Shown piece by piece: positions 1 to 7,678 of a stretch of 64,000 bases of DNA (position 1 is its first letter; each line of letters begins with the position of its first letter). Source of the stretch: CAVQRB01 sp963715055 (GTDB lineage Bacteria; Pseudomonadota; Alphaproteobacteria; Rhodobacterales; Rhodobacteraceae); the NCBI GenBank assembly GCA_963715055.1, contig CAVQRB010000001.1, positions 186,001 to 250,000 on the forward strand, in the 5' to 3' direction. The translations under genes and the position numbers were made by a program. The notes beneath the pieces are model-generated. The model did no database searches, was not told the DNA's origin, and saw nothing but the letters and a program-made list of their open reading frames with translations.

Positions 1-941
1 CTGACGAATTCGCCGATTTCGAGAACGCGGACTCCATTCAGAAGAATTCGAACAGATGGTTTTCGAAGCGCGATTTCGTGCGCGAGGGGCTGAAGCTGGG
101 TCTGGCCTATGAGCGCGAATTGGGTGTGAACCCCTTCCAGCTCGGTTTCATCGGCGGAACGGACAACCACAACGGCCTTACCTCGGATGATGCGGAGGAC
201 GACTTCATCGGCGGTCACGGACCCGAAGACGGCAGCGTCGATCGCCGGCGCACGGCTGGTGTCGGTGGCTGGATCGACGGCGTGGACCTGTCCATCGGAT
301 CGATCGGCGGCGTCTGGGCAGAGCAGAACACCCGCGGCGCGATCTGGGACGCAATGAAACGACGCGAAACCTTTGCGACCTCGGGGCCGCGGATCAAAGT
401 GCGGATGTTTGCCGGTGATGGCCTGGCGACGGACCTCGCCGATCCCACGGCGATGGTGGAGGAAGGCTATGCCAAAGGTGTTCCGATGGGTGCCGTCCTG
501 CCGGATCAAACCGCTGCGCCAGTCTTCAACGTCTACGCGGAAAAAGACGCGCAAGGGGCCAATCTCGACCGGATCCAGATCATCAAGGGCTGGGTCGATT
601 CGGCAGGCGAGATGAAAGAAACGATCATTGATGTGGTCTGGAGCGGCGAACGTGCTCCGGATGCGGCAGGCGTGCTTCCGTCGGTAGGTAATACGGTGGA
701 CGTCACGAAGGCCGTCTATACCAACGACATCGGCACGGCGACCTTGATGGGCAGTTGGACCGATCCGGATTTTGACGCCAGCGTGGGGGCTTTCTATTAT
801 GCGCGGGTTCTGGAAATTCCGACACCGCGCTGGACAACCTATGACGCGGTGCGCAATGGTCTGCCGCTGTTGCCGGAAGTGGCTGCGACGATTCAGGAAC
901 GGGCCTGGACGTCGCCGATCTGGTATGCGCCGGCAGGGTAA
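1..941 (+). CDS. DUF3604 domain protein, C-terminal part (5' end outside window)
   Basis: The frame is open from base 3, so the gene starts upstream of the window and only its last 312 or so codons are seen. The motif GTDNHNG (156-176) within a FIGGTDNHNG stretch is the hallmark of DUF3604 proteins, a PHP-like metal-dependent hydrolase-related family without a firmly assigned substrate. The rest of the segment is consistent with the beta-rich C-terminal half of that family. The next gene, a peptidyl-prolyl isomerase, starts 12 bases later, followed by a HupE/UreJ gene that overlaps it, so the three form an operon. I recall this DUF3604/parvulin/HupE grouping in other marine bacteria, but its function is unknown to me. 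An internal GTG at base 78 is not the real start. Confidence 0.85.
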   Translation, partial: DEFADFENADSIQKNSNRWFSKRDFVREGLKLGLAYERELGVNPFQLGFIGGTDNHNGLTSDDAEDDFIGGHGPEDGSVDRRRTAGVGGWIDGVDLSIGSIGGVWAEQNTRGAIWDAMKRRETFATSGPRIKVRMFAGDGLATDLADPTAMVEEGYAKGVPMGAVLPDQTAAPVFNVYAEKDAQGANLDRIQIIKGWVDSAGEMKETIIDVVWSGERAPDAAGVLPSVGNTVDVTKAVYTNDIGTATLMGSWTDPDFDASVGAFYYARVLEIPTPRWTTYDAVRNGLPLLPEVAATIQERAWTSPIWYAPAG

Positions 942-953
942 TCGAAGGGTCGC

Positions 954-1781
954 ATGATGCGTTTTTGGAGTGAGCCGCTGGTCCAGTTTCTGGCTTTGGG
1001 CGGGGTCTTGTACCTCGCCTACACATTTTTTGCGCCGGAACCGGCCTTGCCGCGCGAGGAGATCGTCATCGACGCGCCGGTTCTGCGCAGTCTGGAACAG
1101 AGTTTCGAAGCGGCCTGGAAGCGACCGCCCAGCGAGGACGAGCGGCAGGGGCTGATCGACGAATTCCTGATCGAGGAGGTCTTCTACCGCGAGGCGCAGA
1201 AACTTGCGCTCGATGAGGACGATGTGGTGATCCGGCGGCGCATGCGGCAGAAGATGGAATTCCTGCTGCAGGACAGCCTGGCGCGCATCGAGCCGGAGGA
1301 AGCGGCGCTGAGCACGTTTTTCGAGGAGAACATCGACAGCTATCGCGCCAGCGCCCGCGTGAGTTTCCGGCAGGTGTTTCTCGGCGAAGGGCAGGGGGCT
1401 GCCGACGAGGCGCAGGCCCTGCTGGCCGTCCTCAATTCCGCGACGCCGCCCGATGCGAGCGAGCTCGGACAGCGCACCATGCTGCCGGTCGGGCAGGACG
1501 CGGCCCCGCTGCGCGAGATCGACAATACCTTCGGCGCGGGTTTCGGCCAGAGCCTTCTCGCGCTGCCCAAGGGCGAATGGGTCGGGCCGGTGCGCTCGGG
1601 CTTCGGTCTGCACCTTGTCGCGGTGAGTGCGGTGCAGGACGCCCCCGCGCCCAGTTTCGAGACAGCGCGGGAGGCGGTGCTGCGCGACTACATGTATGTC
1701 GAGCAGCAGAAGGCGACCGAGGCGCTGGTCGCGCGTCTGAAGCAGAACTATGACATCCGGATCGAAGGGGATCAGCCGTGA
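954..1781 (+). CDS. Membrane-anchored peptidyl-prolyl cis-trans isomerase (parvulin/PpiC type)
   Basis: A 275-residue protein. An N-terminal hydrophobic helix (about residues 8-26) suggests inner-membrane anchoring with the bulk in the periplasm. A helical SurA/PpiD-like segment follows (about 35-115, with EDERQGLIDEFLIEEVFYREA), then a parvulin rotamase domain from about 130 to 255 (SFRQVFL, FGAGFGQSLLALPKGEWVGP, SGFGLHLV). Parvulins catalyse proline isomerisation and act as folding chaperones. The position between a DUF3604 gene and a HupE gene suggests it helps fold or insert one of those partners, which is inference. The first of two adjacent ATGs is taken as start. The last codons overlap the GTG of the next gene. 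Confidence 0.88.
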   Translation: MMRFWSEPLVQFLALGGVLYLAYTFFAPEPALPREEIVIDAPVLRSLEQSFEAAWKRPPSEDERQGLIDEFLIEEVFYREAQKLALDEDDVVIRRRMRQKMEFLLQDSLARIEPEEAALSTFFEENIDSYRASARVSFRQVFLGEGQGAADEAQALLAVLNSATPPDASELGQRTMLPVGQDAAPLREIDNTFGAGFGQSLLALPKGEWVGPVRSGFGLHLVAVSAVQDAPAPSFETAREAVLRDYMYVEQQKATEALVARLKQNYDIRIEGDQP

Positions 1782-2767
1782 TCCGCCTCCTGCTGGCGCT
1801 GGTGCTTGCGGTCGCGACGTCGGGGCAGGTGGCTGCGCATGAGGTACGGCCCGGCCTGCTGCAACTGCAGGAAACAGAGCCCGATCAATACGACATGCTC
1901 TGGCGGATTCCGGCGCGGGGTGAGATGTCGTTGTCGCTGGCGCCCGTGCTGCCTGCGAACTGTCAATCCTTTGGTGTGCCCGAGCGCTATCAGGACGGGG
2001 TGCGCACCGAGGAGCGCCAATCGATCCGCTGTTCGGGCGGGCTGGCCGGTGCACGCATCAATATCGAGGGTCTGAGCCGCGTGCAGACGGATGTTCTGGT
2101 GAATGTCACCTACCTTTCCGGCGGCACCGAGACGTTGCGCGCCTCCCCTAGGTCGCCCGAGGTGACGCTGGAAGGCGAACGCAGCCTCGCCCAGGTCTCC
2201 GCGACCTATCTGATGCTTGGCGTGGAGCACATCCTGCTCGGCATCGACCATCTGTTTTTCGTGACGGCCCTGCTGTTTCTGGTAACGGGATGGAAGCGGT
2301 TGCTCGGCACCGTCACTGCCTTCACGCTGGCCCATTCCATCACGCTCGCAGGGGCTTCGCTTGGCTTCTTGTCGGCCCCGCCGGCCTTCATCGAGGCCTT
2401 GATCGCGCTTTCCATCGTCGTCGTCGCGGCGGAAGTCGTCCTGAAGAACCGGGGCCGAACGGGCATCGCCGTCGAGCGGCCCTGGCTCATTGCCTTCGGC
2501 TTTGGGCTGCTGCATGGCTTCGGTTTTGCCGGGGCGCTGAGCGACATCGGTCTGCCCGCCAATGCTGTGCCGGCGGCGCTCCTGTTCTTCAACGTCGGTG
2601 TCGAGGTGGGGCAGATCCTCTTCATCTGCGTTCTTCTGGCCGCGGGCTGGGCTGTGCTGCGCATGTTGCCATCGAGCGACAAGGTCTGGCGTCGGGTCAT
2701 CCCGGTCCTCATCGGCATCATGGCGGGGTTTTGGACCGTGGAGCGGACGCTGTCGATCTGGGCCTGA
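1778..2767 (+). CDS. HupE/UreJ family membrane protein
   Basis: A 329-residue protein starting at GTG, overlapping the preceding stop by four bases, with an AAGGGGA ribosome site upstream. It has a signal peptide (cleavage after QVAA, about residue 20), a periplasmic beta-rich region to about residue 135, then six or seven membrane segments. The HupE/UreJ signature is visible at the start of the membrane part (VEHILLGIDHLFFV, then TAFTLAHSITL and LLHGFGFAGAL with conserved His, Asp and Gly). Classical HupE/UreJ proteins are nickel or cobalt permeases beside hydrogenase or urease genes. The long N-terminal domain and the DUF3604/parvulin context make this the larger subfamily, whose substrate is not established. 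No hydrogenase or urease gene is nearby. Confidence 0.88.
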   Translation: MIRLLLALVLAVATSGQVAAHEVRPGLLQLQETEPDQYDMLWRIPARGEMSLSLAPVLPANCQSFGVPERYQDGVRTEERQSIRCSGGLAGARINIEGLSRVQTDVLVNVTYLSGGTETLRASPRSPEVTLEGERSLAQVSATYLMLGVEHILLGIDHLFFVTALLFLVTGWKRLLGTVTAFTLAHSITLAGASLGFLSAPPAFIEALIALSIVVVAAEVVLKNRGRTGIAVERPWLIAFGFGLLHGFGFAGALSDIGLPANAVPAALLFFNVGVEVGQILFICVLLAAGWAVLRMLPSSDKVWRRVIPVLIGIMAGFWTVERTLSIWA

Positions 2768-2777
2768 GGCGCAGGCT

Positions 2778-3620
2778 TCAATCGATGAAGGCATCCGCGC
2801 GCTGTCCCGCCCGCTCGTGGTGAATGGGCAGGGTCCGCCCGTAGAGTTGCAGGGTGCGTTCGGGTGCGCCGACCATGTTCGGTGCGCTGACATAGGAGAA
2901 GATTGCGACGTAACGCGGACGCGGGCCTTTCAGCGGCGCCACGCGGTGCAGTGAATAGCGGCCCCGGAAAATCTGCAGATCGCCCGGTTCCAGATGCAGT
3001 ACCTTCACCTTGTCGGAGGTGCCGTTCAGCACCCGCGCGACTTCCTCGAAATTCTCGTCGCCCTTGCGGATATTCGGCGCATATTCGAAGGCACCACCTT
3101 CCTCGGCGTTCTGGATCGCGATCGTGACGGTGAAATTGTTCGTGTCGAAGTGCCAGGGAAAGCCGTTGCCTTCTTCCGCGAGGTTCACGATGACATCCGC
3201 CAGCGGGTCGGCGTAGCGGTAAAACTCGGTTTCCTGCAGGCAATCCTTGATGAACGCATCGAATCCCGGGCTGTCGTGGACGCGGCGAAGCGGGCCGTCT
3301 TTCGGGAAGTTGTCTGCGGGGACGAAGGCGTTCGAGCGGTCGAAGAACTGCCGCCGCGGGTCGTCGGCGGGCAGGTCGGGATCGTCCTTTGTGAAATAGA
3401 CGTTGGTCCGGTTGAAGCTGCGATGACCCTTGTCGGCCACGCCTTCCGCTTCCGAAGCGAGGGCCGCGATGCCCGCCGGGGTCAGAAAACCCTTGATCAC
3501 GGCACAGCCATCGCGGTCGAGATCGGCGCGTACTCTGCCGATCAAGGCATCTCGCGCCGGCGCGCTTTGATGGATCGGGCAGCGTTGGTAGTCGATCAGA
3601 TCTGCGCTGGAGATTGTCAT
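2778..3620 (-). CDS. Fe(II)/2-oxoglutarate dioxygenase, phytanoyl-CoA dioxygenase-like
   Basis: About 280 residues. The cupin-type iron site is intact: HxD in WHFDTNNF and the distal His in SLHRV, followed 9-11 residues later by arginines (RPRY) suited to bind the 2-oxoglutarate carboxylate. This arrangement is diagnostic of non-haem iron hydroxylases. The overall pattern (CAVIKGFLTPAGIAAL near the N-terminus, GDLQIFRGRYSLHRV near the C-terminus) resembles PhyH/ArpA-like enzymes that hydroxylate small acids or amino acids. The substrate is unknown. The gene is convergent with hupE, ten bases apart. The ATG at 3620 (MTISSADL) is chosen; an in-frame ATG at 3635 adds five residues, and neither has a strong ribosome site. 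Confidence 0.8.
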   Translation of the reverse strand: MTISSADLIDYQRCPIHQSAPARDALIGRVRADLDRDGCAVIKGFLTPAGIAALASEAEGVADKGHRSFNRTNVYFTKDDPDLPADDPRRQFFDRSNAFVPADNFPKDGPLRRVHDSPGFDAFIKDCLQETEFYRYADPLADVIVNLAEEGNGFPWHFDTNNFTVTIAIQNAEEGGAFEYAPNIRKGDENFEEVARVLNGTSDKVKVLHLEPGDLQIFRGRYSLHRVAPLKGPRPRYVAIFSYVSAPNMVGAPERTLQLYGRTLPIHHERAGQRADAFID

Positions 3621-3635
3621 GGGACACCATTTCAT

Positions 3636-4297
3636 CGTTTCAGGAAAGATGAGTGGATACAGTGGTCAGGGTCTGGCCGGTTTTCGACCTGTCTCGGTCG
3701 TATTTGGTCTATGCGCTTCCGGCGGGGCCAGCTTATCGGTCTAAAAGGGGGCGCATGCCGGAAAGCAATGGTCTGGTGATCGGCTTCGCGGTCCTTGGCC
3801 GCTCGATCTTGCCCCGCGGCCCACTCCCCGCCTCGTTCCCCAGGTGGACCCTGGTTTCTGGGTGTGGGTCCGGACCAGCCTTGTGACGGACAGGGAGGGC
3901 GATGAGCGCCGGCTCAATCGCGTCAAGGTGGCAATCGGACGCCTCGTGAAGCTGGCGTGGGGCGATGGTCTTGACACCCGTCGCGAGTAGCGATTTCGGA
4001 CACCAATTGTCCTTCTTCTCTACAGTCCCCGGATCGCCGCTGCGGAACCATTCGCCGATCGTTCGGCGCGGCCGGCAACCAAGGCCGGGTCGCATTGCCA
4101 GTCACATGCAATCAACTCGCGAAAACGTCCTTCAGAATGGATGCGTGTTCGGTCGTCTGCCGGATGATCTAGGCGGCCTGAATGAAACCCTTTCAGAGAA
4201 GCTTGTCGGCGATGCGATTGGCCATGAAGATTGTCAGTTCATACGTCCGATTCTCCTCTTGCATGGCCTCGGCAAAATGACTAAACGGCACGCCAGT
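3636..4297. other. Non-coding stretch between dioxygenase gene and tRNA-Thr
   Basis: Several short overlapping open frames occur on both strands, but none has a recognisable product or a good ribosome site. The minus-strand frame 3733-4095 is arginine- and proline-rich, as expected from chance GC-rich DNA. A short inverted repeat GGACA/TGTCC lies near 3998-4012. I see no transposase motif. It may be decayed mobile DNA next to the tRNA, but I cannot show this. Confidence 0.5.
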
Positions 4298-4373
4298 GCC
4301 CCTATAGCTCAGCTGGTAGAGCAACTGATTTGTAATCAGTAGGTCCGCGGTTCGAGTCCGTGTGGGGGCACCA
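4298..4373 (+). tRNA. tRNA-Thr (anticodon TGT)
   Basis: The 76-nt cloverleaf reads clearly. Acceptor arm GCCCCTA (4298-4304) pairs with TGGGGGC (4363-4369). The D-arm holds AGCTCAGCTGGTAGAGC. The anticodon arm is ACTGA/TCAGT around loop TTTGTAA, giving anticodon TGT. The T-arm carries the GGTTCGAGTCC core. Discriminator A and an encoded CCA end follow (4371-4373). It decodes threonine ACA and related codons. The DNA just downstream turns AT-rich, so the 3' end may have served as an integration site. Confidence 0.97.
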
Positions 4374-4730
4374 CCTAAGCAAGAAATATCATTATAAATT
4401 ATAGGCTTGAGATGATACGTCTCTAGCGTATCCACCTGATTGCCCACCTTTTGCGCATCGGTTTCGGGCTTGGAGGCGGGCGTGTGCTGATCGCGGCAGA
4501 GCACGCCGCTTGCACCATGATGTGCCACGCTCACTAAATAACCTCCGTGTTACATTGCGCCTGCTCACTCTCGATCTCACGCGGTTCGGCGCGCATTGCA
4601 AAGAACCAAAAACAGCTCAGTTTAATTGGGCCAGATTGGCGTGAATTCCAAAGCAATTGGCACGATCTAAAAAGTCCGCCGCATTTAAAAAGTTTATTTC
4701 AGTTCTGTAAGAGGAAATTGGATTTGCGAG
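4374..4730. other. AT-rich intergenic region after tRNA-Thr
   Basis: No gene is supported. Base composition is visibly richer in A and T than the flanks, with runs such as TTATAAATTATAGG and TTTAAAAAGTTTATTTC. The minus-strand open frame that crosses the tRNA is a well-known artefact of reading tRNA antisense. A promoter for the nuclease gene probably lies here, but no convincing -35/-10 pair could be picked. Confidence 0.5.
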
Positions 4731-5345
4731 GTGAGTTCGGTGGAAATTGGATTGGTTTTATTGGCGCTTATCGGAGCGATAGTCTTTGCATTGAGTGTCA
4801 GGCGTTCCAACGAACGACATGACGTACCACCCACAAATGATGAACCGCTCAAACCAATTCGCATATCTTCGGCTGGTACGCCTAAAAGGCAACCTGCTCG
4901 CTTTGAGCCAACAAGCGCGAAGCATCTCCCCGCAGAGCAAGTCGTGCAAGGGGCTGCCTATGTGACCGATGGCGACACGATCACGATCAACAAAACCCAA
5001 GTTCGTCTTTTTGGCATTGATGCCCCCGAGCTCGACCACCCCTATGGAAAGAAAGCCAAATGGGCATTGGTCAAACTATGCAAAGGACACACGGTTCGGG
5101 CGGAGATAACAGAAAAGGACGACTACGGCCGTACAGTCGCTCACTGCACGTTGCCAGACGGTCGGGATTTGTCGGCTGAGATGGTTAAACTGGGTTTGGC
5201 GATTGACTGGCCCAAATTTTCGGGCGGGAAATACAAAAAACTGGAAACCCCTGATGCGCGCAAGAAACTTTGGTTGGCCGATGCGCGTCAGAAGGGAAGG
5301 ATGAACGTCTGGGAAAAGTTCGAGGCAAGTCAGGTTAAGGGCTAA
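4731..5345 (+). CDS. Thermonuclease family protein (staphylococcal nuclease fold)
   Basis: A 204-residue protein. An N-terminal membrane helix (about residues 5-22), a variable linker to about 70 and an SNase domain (about 72-175) are visible. Catalytic positions of staphylococcal nuclease are all present: Asp in VTDGDTI, Arg92 in VRLFGIDAPE, Asp97, Glu100, and Arg134 in DYGRTVA. It should be a Ca2+-dependent phosphodiesterase cleaving DNA or RNA, membrane-tethered and facing the periplasm or exported. The first GTG (4731) is listed, but GTG 4740, with AGGTGAG four bases upstream, may be the true start. Codon use is AT-richer than neighbours and the gene sits beside a tRNA, suggesting horizontal acquisition. 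Confidence 0.88.
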   Translation: MSSVEIGLVLLALIGAIVFALSVRRSNERHDVPPTNDEPLKPIRISSAGTPKRQPARFEPTSAKHLPAEQVVQGAAYVTDGDTITINKTQVRLFGIDAPELDHPYGKKAKWALVKLCKGHTVRAEITEKDDYGRTVAHCTLPDGRDLSAEMVKLGLAIDWPKFSGGKYKKLETPDARKKLWLADARQKGRMNVWEKFEASQVKG

Positions 5346-5481
5346 TGGCGGCTTAAATTGAGCCCGAGATCGCAGAAACCTTGAACTTCGCTTTACATAA
5401 CAAGCATTGATCTGGCTCAGTTCGGTTGCCCACTTGCAACCATTCCAATTCAACGTGCTTAGATTGCCGGTCACGGAACCC

Positions 5482-6573
5482 TTATCGACACCCCGTTCTT
5501 CTGGCGCGCGAAGAAGGACGTGGTCGAGACGGTAGCGCGTCTGGGCGTGACAGATGTTCTAGCAAGTAGAGGGCGGCAACGGCATAAAGCGCGGCCATGC
5601 CAATCTCTCCCAGACGGTCGGTGATTTTGTCGCCCTCGGTGTCGAAGAACGACACCATCGCGCTGCCGAGCACGATCATCAGGACGCTGAGTGCGGCGCC
5701 GGCCAGCGGGGCAACGGGCGCGCCGGAGGTAATGACCCGGGCGATCCGCAACACGACAAGCGCGGTCAAGATCGCCACGAAAGCAAGGTTCGGCGCCATC
5801 ACAAATAGCTCGTACATCGCCCAGCCGATCAGCCCGCCGGCGACATTGGCGGTGAGGATGCCCTTGGCAAGGAGGCTGCCGCGCACAAGACCGAGCTGCA
5901 TCATGAAAACCGCGATGTAGAGCGGCGTGTGAACGTTGCTCCAATCGAAGCCGAAATAGGCGAACGAATACGACCCTGTTACGATTGTGAGGATCCATGC
6001 GCCCCGCCGCACCTCGTCTTCGCCAAGCAGAGGCTTGGCCGGAGGTGGCGTTGGCTCGGGCTCGGGCGGTATCGCTGCGAACATGACGTGCGTGACAAGC
6101 AACGACAGACCGATGTTCCAGAGCGTGGAAGCAGCGACATTCCATGCAAGGTCCATCGAAACCTTCGCGACCATTGGCACAAGCATCACGCCTAGGAGCA
6201 CCAGCAACACGATCAGCTTCGATCCGCCCCGTAACTTGTAGCGAAAGGTTGCGAACAGAATCGGGATTAGCGCCATCAGGAAGAATGCCGGATAGGCGCG
6301 GGCGAAGCCGCCGACGAAGTAGAACGTCAGCATGATGAGGAGCGTCGCGACAAGAATGCGCAGTGTGGCCGAAGCCGAGGGCGGCGCGCTCGCCTGCAGA
6401 AGCGGAGCAGTGAAGATTGGCGCAAGGTAGCCGAGCGTCCAGTCGAAACACAAAGCAACGAGAAAGCTGATCGTAACCCCGACGCCCAGCCTTATGGCGC
6501 GCCGGTTCCAGGCGCGTTGTGCGGCATCGTCGACTGACGCGGCCCCGGCGTAGGCATCGAGGTCAGTAGGCAT
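5482..6573 (-). CDS. DUF2955 membrane protein (FUSC/ArAE-like efflux component)
   Basis: A 363-residue integral membrane protein with two blocks of closely spaced hydrophobic helices (about residues 28-165 and 195-335), separated by a proline-rich loop (PPEPEPTPPPAK) at about 168-185. This two-block layout is that of DUF2955 proteins, relatives of the fusaric-acid-resistance/aromatic-acid exporter group, which work with an HlyD-type adaptor. That adaptor gene lies immediately upstream and the two overlap by 11 bases, so they are translationally coupled. The pair is the end of a minus-strand run starting with an amino-acid decarboxylase. Export of an organic acid or amine through the pair is an inference. 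Confidence 0.82.
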   Translation of the reverse strand: MPTDLDAYAGAASVDDAAQRAWNRRAIRLGVGVTISFLVALCFDWTLGYLAPIFTAPLLQASAPPSASATLRILVATLLIMLTFYFVGGFARAYPAFFLMALIPILFATFRYKLRGGSKLIVLLVLLGVMLVPMVAKVSMDLAWNVAASTLWNIGLSLLVTHVMFAAIPPEPEPTPPPAKPLLGEDEVRRGAWILTIVTGSYSFAYFGFDWSNVHTPLYIAVFMMQLGLVRGSLLAKGILTANVAGGLIGWAMYELFVMAPNLAFVAILTALVVLRIARVITSGAPVAPLAGAALSVLMIVLGSAMVSFFDTEGDKITDRLGEIGMAALYAVAALYLLEHLSRPDALPSRPRPSSRARRTGCR

Positions 6574-7621
6574 AGGATATCCAGCTCATGAACCGGATCC
6601 AGGCTGCCCCAAGACGGTTCATCAGCGCATTATCGCTCGTGTAGACGATCACATCAGCCTGGCCATTGAACACGCGGCGAATGTCCGCGTCGCCCGAGCC
6701 AACCTCATAACCCGTCATTGCGATGCGTACCGGAAACCGTTGCGGGTCGCGCATCCACCCGGTCGTTTCAGGTGGTCGCGTCAGGTCCCCGCTGTCCGGG
6801 CCGATCGAGGCCGCGATGGTGATGCTTCTGACCACCCCGTCGAAGATGCGCCCCGGATAAAGGTCAAGCGTGATCTCGGCGGGATCACCGACCGAGATAT
6901 TGGCAAGGTTGTTCTCGGTCATATACGCTTCGACCCAAACTTCGTCGAACGAGATGAAAGTGATCAGCGTCTGGCCGGCACGCGCGAATGTGCCCTGACC
7001 GATGGACAGGTCGACAACGCCGCCCCGCGCCGGCGCGTGCAGTTCGGTCCATTCCAACTGCAGTTCCGCCTCGCCCAGCTGCGCAACGGCGCCGCGTATC
7101 TGCGGATTGTCCGCGCCCTGATCGCCGAGCTGACGCTGCGCGCTTTCAAGATCCGACTGCGCCGCTTCGAGCTTGGCTTCAGCTGACGCCACCTCGGCAC
7201 GTGCATCATCGCCCCGAGCCTTGGCAACGATGCCTTTCTGTTCCAGTTCGAAGGTTCGAGCGCTCTGCACCCGCACGTTCTCGAGATTGATCTGCGCCTC
7301 GGTCAAGTTGGCTTGCGCGACCTCCACTTGAGATGAACTTGCACCGACATTCTGGGTGGCAGTCTGCAACGCGGATCTCGCGCGTTCCACTTCCAATTGA
7401 TATGGCCGCGGATCAATCCGGGCTAGCAGATCACCAGTCGCGACCAACTGACCGTTCTCCGCCGCCAGCGCCGCAACGTAGCCTGACACTTGGGGCACGA
7501 TATCTATGATTGTCGCTTTAACCCGGACGTTCGAGGTGTAGGGGGTGATCCGATCTGCCACGAGATACCACGCAAACAGAGCCACGCTCATGACCGTAAG
7601 AAGACGGATCGTCCAGTTCAT
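6563..7621 (-). CDS. HlyD/EmrA-type membrane fusion protein
   Basis: A 352-residue periplasmic adaptor. It has one N-terminal membrane helix (about residues 5-23), then a lipoyl-like half (VPQVSGYVAAL), a long alpha-helical hairpin (about 75-185, heptad-rich ALQTATQNVGASSSQVEVAQ), the second lipoyl half (APARGGVVDLSIGQG), and a beta-barrel domain (EVWVEAYMTENNLANISVG). It should bridge the inner-membrane DUF2955 partner encoded next (11-base overlap) to an outer-membrane channel. No TolC-type gene is in this cluster, so it must borrow one. The ATG has GGAG eight bases upstream. It starts 57 bases after the second antiporter gene. Confidence 0.9.
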   Translation of the reverse strand: MNWTIRLLTVMSVALFAWYLVADRITPYTSNVRVKATIIDIVPQVSGYVAALAAENGQLVATGDLLARIDPRPYQLEVERARSALQTATQNVGASSSQVEVAQANLTEAQINLENVRVQSARTFELEQKGIVAKARGDDARAEVASAEAKLEAAQSDLESAQRQLGDQGADNPQIRGAVAQLGEAELQLEWTELHAPARGGVVDLSIGQGTFARAGQTLITFISFDEVWVEAYMTENNLANISVGDPAEITLDLYPGRIFDGVVRSITIAASIGPDSGDLTRPPETTGWMRDPQRFPVRIAMTGYEVGSGDADIRRVFNGQADVIVYTSDNALMNRLGAAWIRFMSWISYAY

Positions 7622-7678
7622 CTTGCTTGCTCCAATTTGACGTCCGGCGGGTGGCGTTTGACGCGGACAATAGATCTC

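Noticed and set aside
3733..4095. 120-residue minus-strand open frame near tRNA-Thr
   Set aside because: Proline/arginine-rich, no ribosome site or motif; looks like chance coding in GC-rich DNA. A decayed element cannot be excluded.
4193..4534. 113-residue minus-strand open frame covering the tRNA
   Set aside because: It contains the peptide TRTRTADLLITNQLLYQLSYRG, the known artefact of translating a tRNA antisense.
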